This document shows, piece after piece, positions 46,640 through 59,436 of a stretch of DNA of 64,000 bases. Every line of letters starts with the position of its first letter. The stretch's first letter is position 1. Below the pieces are notes generated by a model. The model did no database searches. It was not told the origin of the DNA and saw only the letters and a list, made by a program, of their open reading frames with translations. Source of the stretch: Cristatella mucedo (Eukaryota; Bryozoa; Phylactolaemata; Cristatellidae); contig WPIO01000008.1 of NCBI GenBank assembly GCA_009760855.2, positions 1,060,001 through 1,124,000 on the forward strand, read 5' to 3'. A program made the position numbers and the translations under genes.

Positions 46640-47580
46640 CTACTTACTTAAGACGACGCTGCACTGCAGCGCCCCCGCCGGCGCCGCCGCGGGCCGCCCT
46701 GCCTGCCCCGCGCGATCGATCGCCGCGCCGTGCCGACGGCTTCGCCGCGCACGCCTCGAATCGTAGCCGGCGTCGCTCGGCGGCGGCGAAGGCGCTCGGC
46801 GGAAGCACCTTCGCCGCCGCCGCCGCCGCGAGACTTCCAGCGAGCGACGTGCGATGGCTCGCGCGACGTTCGGGCGCCGCCGCCGCCTGCGAGCGGCGCC
46901 CGAACGGGTTTGCGGATGCAGGCGACGAGCGGGCCGCGCTTCCGGCGACTTTCGCCGCGGCGACTTTCGCTCGCTAACTGACGCATCGAACGCCGCCGGG
47001 TCGAGGCAAAGAATGAAGAAGAGCCGCGTTCCGCCAGCCTTTGCGGTCTCCCAGCCACGAGTTGCGGTTTCCGGCGCGTCGGCGGCGGTGGTGGCGGGAC
47101 CCCTCTCGTTTGACAGCCGCGGGGCAGACGTTCGGGCTACGCGACGCGAGCGGGGCGCCTCTCGACGCCGTCGGTGCACACGTCGAGTATTTACAGCTTA
47201 AGGCTCCCTCCGACGACCGCGGCTCCGTGCAACGCCACAGCAGGCGCGCGAAGCGCGTGCGGGCGGGCTTGCTGTCTATCCTCAGAATTCGCTCGATTAA
47301 GCGCCCGCGCGTGTGCGCAGGTACGGCTCGCCGCCGCCGCAGAGTTCGTGCAGAGAGTTACTCGGCCGAGCTCTCGCGACGCGACGCGACGCGACGCAGT
47401 GACCTCGCTCTCGTAGAGCTCGAGGGAGTGGCGGGCGAGGCTGAGCGCCGGCGGCGACTCGCCGAGGCTGCGCCGAGGAGTCGGCTGCATCGCTGTCGCC
47501 AAAGCAACCGTCCTCGCGCCGAGGCTCCGGATCGCACGTCCGGCTGCGCGAGTGATTTCGAAAGCATCACTCACGTAAGC
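46640..47580. other. CpG-rich segment
   Basis: Dense GCCGCCGCC and GACGCGACGCG repeats (47375-47397 has GACGC units). Frames of 115-180 codons on both strands are Arg/Ala-rich and overlap each other, so they are probably composition artefacts. Confidence 0.45.
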
Positions 47581-47832
47581 TGATGGTGAGCTCACGTGTT
47601 ACCATGTCACGTGTTACCGCCACAGGAGGGACGATCCTCAGTCATCACGGACGTCAGCAGAAAAAATCCTTTCCTCATTGCGTTTGTTACGTCGGCGTGA
47701 ACCGTTCCATTCAAGCGTCTATTCGCGCTACAACAGCTGCATGCTGCTGATTAATGCTATTATAGCGCTAATCAGTTGACACGCTTTCCTTTACTGCGCA
47801 CGAGAAATTCCCAGAAAGATGTTTGGTTCTCT

Positions 47833-48599
<767 letters not shown>

Positions 48600-48765
48600 G
48601 GGCCGTGATAGCCCAGTAGGCAAGGTGCTCGCTCTTCACGACCGAGGTCGTGAGTTCGAATCCTGCAGTGGGCGATCCTTATTGCCTCTGCAAGCGGTGA
48701 TGATAGCCGTCAAGGTTCTCCTGTCTCTATGCAAATGAGGCCGTTAAATCAGCTAATATTTTTTA
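48600..48765 (+). mobile_element. SINE-1, best copy
   Basis: A box TAGCCCAGTAG at 48609-48619 and B box GTTCGAATC at 48654-48662 are both exact matches to the Pol III consensus, 45 bases apart as in tRNAs. A GACCGAGGTCGTGAG stem precedes the B box. The tRNA-unrelated body starts GTGGGCGATCC and the tail reads TCTATGCAAATGAGGCCG then AAATCAGCTAATA. The acceptor stem does not pair, so it is a tRNA-derived SINE rather than a tRNA gene. Confidence 0.9.
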
Positions 48766-48769
48766 TTAT

Positions 48770-49480
48770 GAGCGTGAGCTGCGCGTGCCGTTCTCGTGTA
48801 CAAGCTCTCGCTCGCTCGCCGCGCATCTAACGTTCAGTTAATATAATGTGATATCCGGTCCGGTTGGCTGGTGGCTAGCGAGCCGGCTTCTCACACCGGC
48901 CCCTCAACTGCTCCCTGCACTCGCTTAATTCGAGTGAGCCTTCGCTGGTACAACAACCTAGCTGGTCGAAACGTCTACGTGAAGGAGTTATTTCCTCGCT
49001 TCGCACTCTTGCACTTCGCTTGAAGAATTTACGTCTGCTCGGGCCCGCTGCTGCCGCACTTCGTTTCACGAAGGCCAAGCAACGTGCGACACCGGAACCG
49101 TACAGCAGACCGGAACCGATCGAAGGGAAGTCATTCCCTGCCAAAGTTCTCGAAGAATTTCTTTCCTCATACCCAATCTTGTTTTGGTACACAGTGGAGA
49201 ACGTGCAGCTGCAATGAACGATTTGCCTCCCCCTTCGCACTCCGACTTCGCACTCCGACCCGGAGCGAGCCGAGGATCAGCTCTATAAACTAAAACGACT
49301 ACAGAGCGCTTAGCAGACAGGAAGTCCGAGTGCGAGCGAGGCGCTCAGGTAACAAGGACGCTCAGGTAACTCAAGTAACTCCGAGGTCCTCAGGTAACAA
49401 GGACGGCACTCGATACTCAATCCGGATAATATTCATCGTCCCCAGGTTACGAAGTTTTTATTCAACTTTCAAGTAAAAAG
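48770..49480. other. Unassigned sequence
   Basis: A CTCAGGTAACAAGGAC motif recurs at 49345 and 49391. Frames of 60-120 codons have no recognised domain. Confidence 0.3.
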
Positions 49481-49832
<352 letters not shown>

Positions 49833-49969
49833 GCGCCTGATGCTACACTGATATATACAAGCAAGCATCCATCGGCATCCAGGAAGCCACCCAAGCAAGC
49901 GCTCGAAGCCGATAGCGAGACTCGGTGGCACCGCGGGCAACCGCCGAGCAGACTCCGCCGAAAAAAGTA

Positions 49970-50070
49970 GAGCAAATAATAATAATAACAATAGTAGTTA
50001 AGTATTTGTATAACACCCTCAGAGAACTTGACCTCTTTCTATGCACTTTACATGTGATGCAAAGGGGGGC
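49970..50070 (-). mobile_element. LINE-A 3' tail
   Basis: Plus-strand AATAATAATAATAACAATAG tail, then ACACCCTCAGAGAACTTGAC and CTCTTTCTATGCACTTTAC (stem-loop), then GTGATGCAAAGG. No coding part. Confidence 0.75.
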
Positions 50071-50234
50071 TCACTTTTACGCGAGCGCGCGGCGCGCCCC
50101 TCCGGAAAGCGGAGCTTCGTCAGCATTCACATTAAAGCTCAGCGTGTGGGTCGGGTGGACCCCCCCCCCGCCCGACAGGTGTTCGCGGGCGGGGCCGCGC
50201 CTGGAGACGGAGTTAAAAATAAGAATAATAAAAA

Positions 50235-50340
50235 ATAGGATTCATTTGTATAGAGCCCTCAGAGAACTTAATTTGTATTCAGGCGCTTCGCCTTAGCCGC
50301 GGGGCTCGAGCCCACGACCTCGGCCTGACCTTGGCCGAAG
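50235..50340 (-). mobile_element. SINE-2 copy
   Basis: Plus-strand TTTGTATAGAGCCCTCAGAG, GTATTCAGGCGCTTCG, GGGGCTCGAGCCCACGACCT and GACCTTGGCCGAAG. The tail, stem-loop and B-box region are clear; the A box is lost. Confidence 0.8.
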
Positions 50341-50344
50341 TGAG

Positions 50345-51535
50345 CCCGCTCTCTCAGAGCCGGAAGAGGAGGGGTGCCGAGGATCTATGCGGCGGGGGCG
50401 GCGGCGGGGGGGGGGGGGGTGGGCGGGGACCGGTTGCGGCCTCCTTTCGGGCCCCCGGCTGAGGGACGCGGTGTACATACAGCGAGCCGCTTCTGCTCGC
50501 CACAGCTGCCGCTTTCGTTTTCGACGGCGAAGCCGACGCCGCTGCTTCGCGGCCGTATTTTAGGCGGCCGCGTTTAAGGCGGCCTTAGTTTCGACGTCAA
50601 GCTCGTCGACTCGACGTCAAACGAATTGGAGCGATTTCGCGGCCCGTCGATTTTCTGCCGCGGGATTTTGAATTTTCTGCCGCGATTGCACTTTTGTTCG
50701 GGCCGCTGTAAGGCGGAGCGCTAATGCGAGAGAGGACGGGAGGCGAGCGCCGACGTCAAGAGGCGATCGCGGATGCCTCCTTCGCTGGGTCGGATTTAGG
50801 GAGAAAAAAAGCCTAAACGGATTAGTGGCTAAAGCTCGCGGCGCCGCATGTCCAAAGTCTGCCCGTCAAGACGGAAGCTCATGATAGACAGTGAGCCCTT
50901 CGAGTCGCATTCTCGTCACATTTGCGTTCCATGTGCCTGCAGCGTTCGTGCATTGGCGAGCCTTCAGGCGTGGCAGATGTCTCGCGTGCCTGCCCGTACA
51001 TTCCTGCTATTGCGTTCGACTGGGAAGGGCTCACTCGCCCGAAGCATTCTAAGCATTTCTAGTCGCTCTAAATTTGTACGGCGGCCGCGCCGAACGCTCG
51101 GACCGAGACTAGCGAGCGAGTCTCCTGCTGCAGCGGATCCACTTCGATTCGAGCGTCGCACCCCCGCCAGCGGCGGCGCAGGCGGCAGCAGCAGCGCGCC
51201 CGAATCTCACGGGAGACTCTCGTGACCGGCACGACGAGCGCGACGGCCTTTCGCCGACGTTCCTTCGCTGGGCGGATGAAGACCACGTCGCACGGACGCG
51301 CGCTTTCTGAGTAGGGCACTTCCCGAACGTGCTCGAAGCTGACCTCCAGTTGACCTCTAGCAGCCGTTCACTTCCGCTAATCGCTAACGACGGACAGCTG
51401 CGCATGCGCGCGAGACCTAGCTAGCGCGGCGGCGACGCATGGCTGGCTGGCGACGCACGGCTTTTGTAAGTCCGGGCCGGAGAAGCGACCGCTTCGAGCT
51501 TCGAGTTGGATCTCGGAGAGCTCGGAGCGGAGTGG
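50345..51535. other. CpG-rich segment with a G-run
   Basis: 14 consecutive G at 50406-50419 with flanking GGCGG runs could form a G-quadruplex. CG-dense to about 51460. Frames of 65-125 codons on both strands have no recognised domain. Confidence 0.4.
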
Positions 51536-51539
51536 GCGG

Positions 51540-51591
51540 AGAGATGGTGATGGTAATAGTAATACTAATAAAATAATAATAATAATAATAC
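51540..51591. repeat. AAT/GGT-type trinucleotide microsatellite
   Basis: GATGGTGATGGTAATAG passes into AATAATAAT. No LINE-A stem-loop is next to it, so I treat it as a simple repeat. Confidence 0.75.
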
Positions 51592-52085
51592 CGCTTTCCT
51601 CGCATGCGTGAGCACTGCCGTCGATGCGATCGCCGGTCGCCGGCCGCCGCATCGGATGTAGCGGTTGCAGCTCGGCTCCCAGAAGCCATTTAAAGCATGC
51701 GCGTTCGCTCGAGAAGTACGTCCGGTTTCAGCTCGAGCGAGCCTCGGGCGGTATTTTGAGCCGCAGGCTAATATCTAAACAGGAGTCGAGTGCAGCGGAA
51801 CCACCGCAATGCTCGATAGCTCAATTTGAGGTATACACTATACAATATGAAGGAATGCCGCATTGTCAGGGTCAAGTGCACAACTGCAGCCAACCACTTA
51901 CGAAGAGGTAACTTAGCTGGCACTGAGCGTTCGGTCGCCCGCAACCTGACGGCTGTCGGATCTGTAACAAAGCTAGCCCGACGGCTGGCACGCTTCTTCA
52001 GAAAACTTGGTATAGCTGGATACTGAAATATAATAAAATACAAAATGACCCATAGCTCGATAGGTCAATGAAGCTATAAAGGTGT
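51592..52085. other. Unassigned sequence
   Basis: A small frame at 51826-52026 is basic at its C-terminus but has no known domain. Confidence 0.3.
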
Positions 52086-52087
52086 CT

Positions 52088-52215
52088 CAAAGTTTGGCCG
52101 GTTCAGCGTAGCCTCAGTTATATAGCGCGTCGCAGGAGGAGCCTTCGCGGCAACAGCACCTGCTTGCAGCGGGTGATTAAGTATCCCCTGCTTCAGGTCT
52201 CGAAACCGCGCGACC
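52088..52215 (-). mobile_element. SINE-1 variant
   Basis: Plus-strand TATATAGCGCGTCGCAGGAG, CACCTGCTTGCAGCGGGTG (the SINE-1 hairpin region) and TCCCCTGCTTCAGGTCTCGA with a damaged B box (GGTTTCGAGACC on the minus strand). Diverged from the main group. Confidence 0.55.
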
Positions 52216-52454
52216 TGCGCTGTGCAGTGGGCGCGACCGGACATCCGGCGCCTGAGAACAAGATCCGGGTGCGCTTGAGCGCTGGACCGAGAATTTGACA
52301 GCGGCTCGACTCTCTGCTGCTAGCGGCGCTGCGTGTCAAGGACTCTCAATTTGCGATGCTTGCTCAAGAAGCACGTTGAAGACGTCGGGGCGCGAGACCA
52401 AGATGCTGAGAAGCACACTCATTTCGATATAAACTGGTTATAGAGAGACAACGA

Positions 52455-52600
52455 GCAGGCAATGTACCCGATATGAAGCGTGTGTCTCTCTCCGTTTGTA
52501 ACTCCACAAAGCCGCAAGGACTGAGCGGATGCTACGAAGATGAGTTTTCTACGAGGGCGCATTCGGTAGCCAACCTGAGGCTTCTCCTCATGCAACAGAG
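52455..52600 (-). mobile_element. LINE-B 3' UTR fragment
   Basis: Plus-strand GTTTGTAACTCCACAAAGCC, GCGGATGCTACGAAG, TGAGTTTTCTACGAGGGC and GCATTCGGTAGCCAACC are the reverse complement of the 5928-6085 order. The TACAT tail is gone. Confidence 0.65.
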
Positions 52601-52699
52601 AAAAAGTGAGAAGCACAGCCGAGTTGCACTCCCTTACTTCGGAAATGGCTGTTGCACGGTCTTCCGGGAAACGTTCTCCAACAGGTATTCGTGATTTAG

Positions 52700-54140
52700 T
52701 TATTGCAAAGAGATACTAGCTGGTCTCTTTGTATAGCTCGCGAAAAGCCTCTCAAAAAGAGCGGCGTCAGCTTGACAATGCAGACCGCTAGCTTAGTGGC
52801 CGTAGGCAATAGCAGCCTACCGGTGGGAGCTCCGCGTTCCGTGCTCGCGTTTTGACGCGCCGTCACAGTCGGCTGTAAGCGCTCACTCTACATTTGCTTT
52901 ACATTTACATTTTCATTTGCATCTACTCTACATTCATTTAAGTCGCTGCGCTTTAGGAGAATTCCGCCGCTGATGCAGCCAGGGGCTGCAGCAGCCTGGT
53001 TTTGATTATGTCATACGAACCAGAAGCCACCCGCGTCTCGCCGATCCGAACAAACGCAGTGGAAACTCAGTTGAGGCGAAGCGCAGCAGCCGCGGCCGCC
53101 ACTGGACGCTTGCCGTGCTCGTTGCGAGTCTTCCAGGAGTGCTTGAGGATGACCAATCGCTTCAAGGTCAAGACCGATCGCTTCAAGGTTGCGAAAAATA
53201 CGACAGAAGACATGGCGCTTCGCGGCGTCGACTGAGAATGAGCGGACCCACAAACGAATTCCTAGCGGATGTTCACGAAGCAGAAAGAAAATCACGCAAC
53301 CTTAGATGCAAATTTAATATCATAATCTTGCAGCCAAATACAAACTAAATACGCAGAGCACTAGTGTACTAGTCACCAATGCCTTACGGCGTTCAATCCT
53401 TCTAACTTTTGTTTCAGTACATGAGAGCCTTGCGATCAGGCCTTGGTCGTTGTGCGGCGTTAAAAAAAATTGGTCGTCCGTCAAGTTATTAAGTTCTCCG
53501 CTAGCTATTCGACGGACCTTACAAGTCTAACTGTTGTTCGCACTAAGATACAAGTGAGCTCTTCTCATATTCAAGTGACCGGCTTTTCAAGCGACCGCAG
53601 ACGCGAGGCTGCCGAACACGAGGCAAATCCTTGGAAGTGTTCTATTTAAGTGTACGAATACGCTGTTGCTGGAAAGCAAATTCTCACTCACTTCCGGCGC
53701 CAGAGGCCCGGAGGAAAATCCTCAGACCAGGTGTGATGGAGAGAGTTTCTTTTCCGGAAGGAGAGACTGTCGCTTGCACAGCTGGCAACGCCTTTCCCTC
53801 GCGGCAGTCGGAGTCCAAGCAGTAGGCCATTTTGGAAGTCGGCCATTTTTTCCTTGGCCACGGAGTACTCTATTTGAAAGCAAGAGCATGCTCGCTCATC
53901 ATAAATTTGTCTTCTCGCAGCCAATGCGCTACAAACTGCTGCGGCAGCAAAACAAAGGGATTTACTTGTGCGATGCACCCACGCAGCACGACGCGGCCAC
54001 GGGATCGCGTGACGGAAACATCCCAGGATCGATGGGAAAAAATTGCCAGTGCAAGTAATAAGTACAGTTGTGCAAGGAAAAATTAGCTGAGCATTTTAAA
54101 GCGTAGCGCGGACTGTCTGGTTCGGCGCAGAAGTGCTGAA
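52700..54140. other. Unassigned sequence
   Basis: No repeat family recognised. A 16-base repeat CGATCGCTTCAAGGT-like lies at about 53156-53190. Frames at 53002-53235 and 53666-54058 have no recognised domain. Confidence 0.3.
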
Positions 54141-54141
54141 A

Positions 54142-54144
54142 AGC

Positions 54145-54209
<65 letters not shown>
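54142..54209. repeat. (CAG)n repeat
   Basis: About 22 CAG units with one CAGTAG interruption near the left end. Confidence 0.96.
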
Positions 54210-54211
<2 letters not shown>

Positions 54212-54539
54212 TGAGGAGCACAAGACAGTGAAAAGCAGTGAAAAGCTCTGCTTGGTATGTTGAACGTGCATTTTGCATCGTCTTTTGATTCGAAAATTGC
54301 GCTGCTGCTTCTTGAGATTAGCTGCGATCGCATTTACCCGGGTGCGTCCATCCAACGTCGACGCCACAGGCAGGTTACTTCGGCCCAACTCACAGGCGAG
54401 GCGGTCTTTAATTTCTACACGCTTCCGCTATCTGCAATGCCAAGAAGTCGAGGCGCAGACGGTCCTGCAAATTGGCAGAACTCGAGGAATGCATCGCCAA
54501 CTTTTACGTGGACGTTTCGCAACTAATGATTAAATTATC

Positions 54540-55539
54540 CAAGAAGATATCCAGCGGTCGGATATCCACCAAATAGTTTAAGTCCCGCAATCTGTGCGTC
54601 TTGAGCGCGATGCATTCTCACACGTTGCCACTCAAAAAATTGGGTTATTTGAATATTTCAATTTTATATAGATAATAAATTGCTTAAAAATTGTGAGGTC
54701 GCGAAAAGCTTAAATTTCCCCTACATGCTGATTGCGTTTCTCGTCCAAATAAAATTCAATCCTGTTAACTATTCAGGATCAATCGCTGGGTATTCAAGTA
54801 GATTTCATTTTTTGTTAGCCCATAGGCGAATAATACAAGTGTCTTTCCTAATCTCTTAAAACTAAAATATATTGAAAATAGCCAGCGTTCCACAAAAGCT
54901 TAGCTTCCGCGGTCAGGACAATGGTATTTTGAAATTCTCGTGTTTCTTTATTTTGGGCACAATGCGGACGTCTGGTTGGCAGTTTTTGCCCTCGGGAAGC
55001 AACCCGCATTAATGAGTGTTAGGCGGACGGAGCACTTTAGAGAAGCATCCGTAGAAATGTGGCATTAAACAACAAGCGCCTAAAATACGAGCGTTCTAGT
55101 TTCTGTTATTGCAGACAAAGAGAATAATGACTAGCCATGCTTCATATATATTACAACAATTAGTTGCTCGCATCCATTGGATGCCTTTTTCTACGTGTGC
55201 GGACACTTTATCAAGACAAGAGCGGAAACCAAATCCTTGAAAGCGTCTTTAATTAGTGTGCAAGGCCCAGAGAAAAATACTTCGCCATGCCTGTCGGCGA
55301 TCAAGACAAGTCCGGGGCACTTCATTTCACATGAGAACATTACAAGATAACTCTTGAAGGTAAACCGAGCAATCGCTGCTAGCTGGATGGAGTTTCTTGC
55401 AAACTACTAAATAATGGGTGAAGTTTCACTTTTCAATCAATACAATTCTGGTAGGTTTGCAGGGAAGAAAAGAGAACCACGAAATTTGCTTTCGGTAGAG
55501 TTTGGCGGGAACTGACTGACCACTCGTTGCAACTGCTAC
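54540..55539. other. AT-richer, apparently single-copy sequence
   Basis: Lower GC than most of the window, no microsatellites longer than a few units, no LINE or SINE copies and no long frames. It could be intron or intergenic DNA. Confidence 0.4.
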
Positions 55540-55998
55540 TTATGCAGGACGGATTCTTCCAAACGTCAAACTGGCAAGAGCGAACCTCTCGCATACTGTA
55601 TCCATGCATTCAAAGATCCATTGCCTCGGTACCGCACTGATGTACGTTCCAATTTGGCTGGCGAGGCTGAGGAGAGAAGTTTCTACTTCCCCAATTAGAA
55701 AAACCTCACAGATCTTATCAGAGACTTCAGAGGTTTCACAATTCAAATGCTGGGCTTTTGACATCTAGGCTCACGGAGCGGAACTTGTTGGATGATACAT
55801 AGTGTGACTGTTGCAGACCAGAGGCAGCGTCACAAGCTGTATTCCAGCCCCTTCAGTCGGAAATATATGAGCGGGCAGTGTTTCTGCTAAAATGTGACAG
55901 GTCTGTTCGAGGTTGCAAGACTCGCCTGTAAGACCCGAGTGAATGGCGCTCATCGTCGACAGTTCATCTGGGCAGATGTCTGAGGCCGTGTCGTCTCA
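55540..55998 (-). pseudogene. Degenerate coding-like stretch, unknown family
   Basis: Two minus-strand frames (55953-55771 and 55764-55540) lie in the same reading frame, separated only by TGA-GCC-TAG. The frame also stays open upstream, reading ASDICPDELST before the first Met. Residue composition is mixed and protein-like, unlike the low-complexity frames nearby. I do not recognise the family. Two clustered stops argue for a decayed gene or retroelement; chance is also possible. Confidence 0.25.
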
Positions 55999-56151
55999 TA
56001 GCGGCAGCGAGTACGCACCTCTCCGCCTCTCATTCACTCTGTTCAAACCCAGAGGATCTTCGCACCAGGGACAGAAGATGTTTCTGAGTGCCTTGAATTA
56101 TGGCGACAGTGGATGGGGAAATCATTGGACACTTGGGAGTTCTGCTGTCGG

Positions 56152-56172
56152 AGTCCTAATACGATTAGGACT
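56152..56172. other. 9-bp perfect inverted repeat
   Basis: AGTCCTAAT at 56152-56160 and ATTAGGACT at 56164-56172 with an ACG loop. Confidence 0.7.
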
Positions 56173-56426
56173 GACAAATCCTATTCTTATTATTAAATAA
56201 TAATAATAATATTATCATTGTTGTTAAATAATATTATGAATATCATATAATATTAATAGTCAGGAGCCTCCGGGCCTTCATGTTCACCGAGCTTTCACCC
56301 CTGCTTTCTTTTCCTACGGGAGAAACACTGAAACGCCCAAACACAAAATGAACTCGCCTCAGCGGACCGAGTTTTCTGCAGCGAAGACCTGCATCCGGCG
56401 GGACCTGCCGCTGCCAGGGAGCCTCT

Positions 56427-57047
56427 ATGGGAGAAGCTGACGCCGCCACTGCACACCAAGTTAGGCGCGAGATCAAGCAACTTTTTACGGCTCTAAACAA
56501 AGATGCAGAAGACTTCAAGTACCTCCACGATGTCCACCCACACACACAGCTGTCAGAGGCAAAGCTAGCGTCTTCGTCGAACTGGACGTAAAGGAAATCG
56601 TAAGAATCTAGTGAATTCACCAACAAGCTGAAAGAGACGGCAAAAGGGGCTAGGAGCAGTGTTCCCCTGCACTGGTTGGCGAATTTTTCCTGCGCAATCG
56701 CATGTCTGCAAAAAGTCTGAAAAGTGGAGCAGCCTGAGCAGCCTGTGCAGACTCTCAGTGAGAACTGTGCCGACGTGGGAATGTGCACAATGCGTCCCTC
56801 AGGTCTCAGGTCTCCTTTTCATGTGCTGGACGAAAGTTCGAGGAGAATGCGAAGGAGCTCGAACAGAACGAAGAAGGAGGAGCGAGGCGCTCGCTTTCAC
56901 CGGGTGATCAAAAAACCGGACTCTGGTCGTCTTAAGCAAATTGACAGTATCAGGAAAACAAGACAGAAGACGACGAGAGGACGGCGCTTCTCCGGGGAAA
57001 GCGGTTTGTGGTATAGCCGAACATCTGGAACATCCACTGATTTCTGA
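56427..57047 (+). pseudogene. Degenerate coding-like stretch, unknown family
   Basis: One frame runs from an ATG at 56427 for 54 charged, helix-like codons (VRREIKQLFTALNKDAEDF) to a TAA at 56589-56591. The same frame continues, interrupted only by a second TAA and one TGA, to a 108-codon open end (56724-57047) that is Arg/Lys-rich. A TGCCGCTGCCAG upstream could be a splice acceptor. A 181-codon minus-strand frame (56788-56243) overlaps it, so the strand is uncertain. Family unknown. Confidence 0.22.
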
Positions 57048-57049
57048 AC

Positions 57050-58420
57050 CCCTTTGAGTGGTCACATTTTAATAACTTCAAAATAAATGCTAATCTGCGA
57101 TTTTTTCCTATTCTTGCTGACCAAACGGGAACCGCAATATTTTGTCATTATTCTCATCGGAAATAGTTAATTTCAAGTAAATCCCTGTTCCCATCATAAC
57201 AAAGCGAAGTTTATAGGGAGTAGTAACCATTTTCTATACATCTGATGCTTAAGCAACTAGGAAGTAGCACTTACTACCCAGGGATAAAAACTGCGTTACA
57301 TAGTACAGTCAACGTTGTACATGTATAAAAAGCAACCCGAGGGGATTTAGTTGGTCAGTTGTAACCCAGCGGCTGGTGCTATGCATGTATGCGCTTGTAG
57401 CGCCCTGCGCCTTGGGACCATACCACTCCACGTTAAGGACTTGGTGTCAAAGTAGGGGCGCTCTCGATTGCTCTTTGCGATTATCTATCGATTATTGATC
57501 TATCGATCTAGCACGATCGACGGCCGATCGATTTAGCTTTATGCATCCGTGCGGCTCCCGCGACCTGCTAGCGTGCTTTGAGACGACACGATCGATGGCC
57601 GAAGTATGTGACGACTGCTGAGGACACCAGTGAGTCTCAAGCATGCCTTCCTATATGGACGGGTACATGACAGGCGCTCTTCGCGGAATCAAGTGTCTGC
57701 AAGCTGAATTGGCTACTATTGAATTTATTGATTTAATTTGGTATTAAATTAAATTTAATCGATTAAATGATTATTTTTACTATTGAATTGACTTTCAGAA
57801 AATGTAGGATTAATACAGTCACCTGCTGAAATTGTGTGAATACAAGTGCAGCGCTTAATCGAATTAGTTGGCGAATTTCTATGTCACGGTACGATGAACT
57901 TCGCCGAACCTTGGCGCGGGGTTCGTCCTAAATAGCTCAAGAGGCAGCACAAGCAGCTGGAGCAGTTGGACCGAGGAATGCAGAGCGTTCACTTTTCACG
58001 AGAATTTTTGTTATTCTGAACGAAGCGAGCGGGCGCGGTGTGCGGAGCTGCGTCGCTTTCCGGTCAGATACCTCTCTGGCGTCGGCGTTGGAGAGCCCCG
58101 AGTAGTCTTTAATTATTTTCCTCAAATTCTCGCTCACTCACTAGAAGCGTACTTCGATAAGTGATTCTGTCACACGCGTTCTCTTACTCATTCTGAGGCG
58201 TGCGTGACAGCTCTGCAGCATCCTGTGCATGAGAGGTCTCCGCACACACTTTTTGAGCGAGCGAGTCAATGCCATTCCCGCTTCTTTCGCAAAAAACTCC
58301 AAAAACTTCCGCTCGCTGTAGCGGCTTGCAACGCGCGCGAGGTGCCGCTTCTTTCTTTACTTTTCCCTACTTTGTTTGTATTCTCTTTTGTCATTCCTGC
58401 GCTGATTTTGAATTGATGAG
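57050..58420. other. Unassigned sequence
   Basis: Includes ATCGAT-rich stretches at 57484-57535 and TTAAATT-rich sequence near 57730-57770. No recognised element. Confidence 0.35.
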
Positions 58421-58424
58421 TGAG

Positions 58425-58600
58425 TATTAATAATACTACTAATAATATATTTATATAGTGCCCTCAGAGAACTTGATCTCTTTCTAGGCACTTTACAGGA
58501 AGCACGATCGCGTGGTTAGTGGTAACATGCAGAATGTCAACAAGCTTAACGTGGTTAGAGGTGACATGTACAGTGTCAACATGTAAGATATGGTTAGCTA
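58425..58600 (-). mobile_element. LINE-A 3' UTR
   Basis: AT-rich tail (TAATAATACTACTAATAATA), then GTGCCCTCAGAGAACTTGAT, CTCTTTCTAGGCACTTTAC and 3' UTR motifs GTGGTTAGTGGTAACATGC and ACAGTGTCAACATG. A few bases are deleted after the stem-loop. Confidence 0.8.
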
Positions 58601-58686
58601 TATTAAGTAACTCTTCACGCACTAAGCTGCATCATCAGCGACGCGGATATTGGCAGCTCACTTGTTCAAAAAAAAAGTGCTAAGCT

Positions 58687-58914
58687 CTACTCAGATTTCA
58701 CCTTCCTTGTACCGCTAATTGCAAACAAAAGCTTCACACTAACGTCGTTACCCTCCATTGCCTTCCTCGGATCTTTAAAATCACTTGGATTGTTGATTAT
58801 GAAATCTGGTTTGCCGTTTTGTGCTGTTATCACCAAAGAAAGTGGGAGCGGCATACTGCTGCAGCAAGCGCGTAGGAAGGCTTTTGTGGAAGAGGCGCAT
58901 ATGCGGACACTCAT
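58687..58914 (-). other. 75-codon open frame, function unknown
   Basis: Mixed composition with LSLVITAQNGKPDFIINNPSD, which looks protein-like, but no family is recognised and no splice evidence can be seen. It follows a LINE-A tail in the same orientation; it does not match LINE-A protein. Confidence 0.15.
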
Positions 58915-58989
58915 TCAATTATAATGGGTACTTCCACACAGAGCAAAGTGTCATCAGCAACTGCCCTAATTCAGATCTTAAATACAATT

Positions 58990-59033
58990 AGAGCGAGAGA
59001 GAGAGAAAGAGAAAGAGAGAGATAAAGAGAGAT

Positions 59034-59122
<89 letters not shown>
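58990..59122. repeat. (GA)n microsatellite
   Basis: GAGAGAAAGAG and GATAGATAGAG imperfect start, then about 75 bases of pure GA. Confidence 0.97.
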
Positions 59123-59126
<4 letters not shown>

Positions 59127-59436
59127 CAACTTCATGTCTCCGGTACAGGAGTTACTTTCAGTCTGATAAAAATTGCAGCAACTTAGGTTCACGGCGGCAA
59201 TCCGCATAAAAAATTCGAGAAAATGCATAAAAGATAGATAATGTCATTTAAAATGCAATTCTTTTTTCTGACTTGGCCGATCGCATTCTAGTCACTTGAA
59301 GTTAATCTATGGACCTCTCTAGCAGAGTAAAAATGATGCTTGGTAGACGAGTTTGTTCTGACTTTGCACTAGACAGCTGAAGTCTGGAGTCTGCATCTCC
59401 TTTAGAGTGGTACCAACGCGCTTCTGCCGCTACGAG

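Noticed and set aside
46640-47583. Overlapping 115-180 codon frames as a gene
   Set aside because: Open frames occur on both strands at once in CpG- and GC-rich repeats, with Arg/Ala-rich composition and no domain.
48600-48680. Functional tRNA gene
   Set aside because: Both Pol III boxes are perfect, but the acceptor stem does not pair and the same head-body-tail unit recurs, so it is a SINE.
57350-57450. tRNA-like head (GTAACCCAGCGGCTGG)
   Set aside because: No B box at a suitable distance and no match to SINE-1, SINE-2 or SINE-3.
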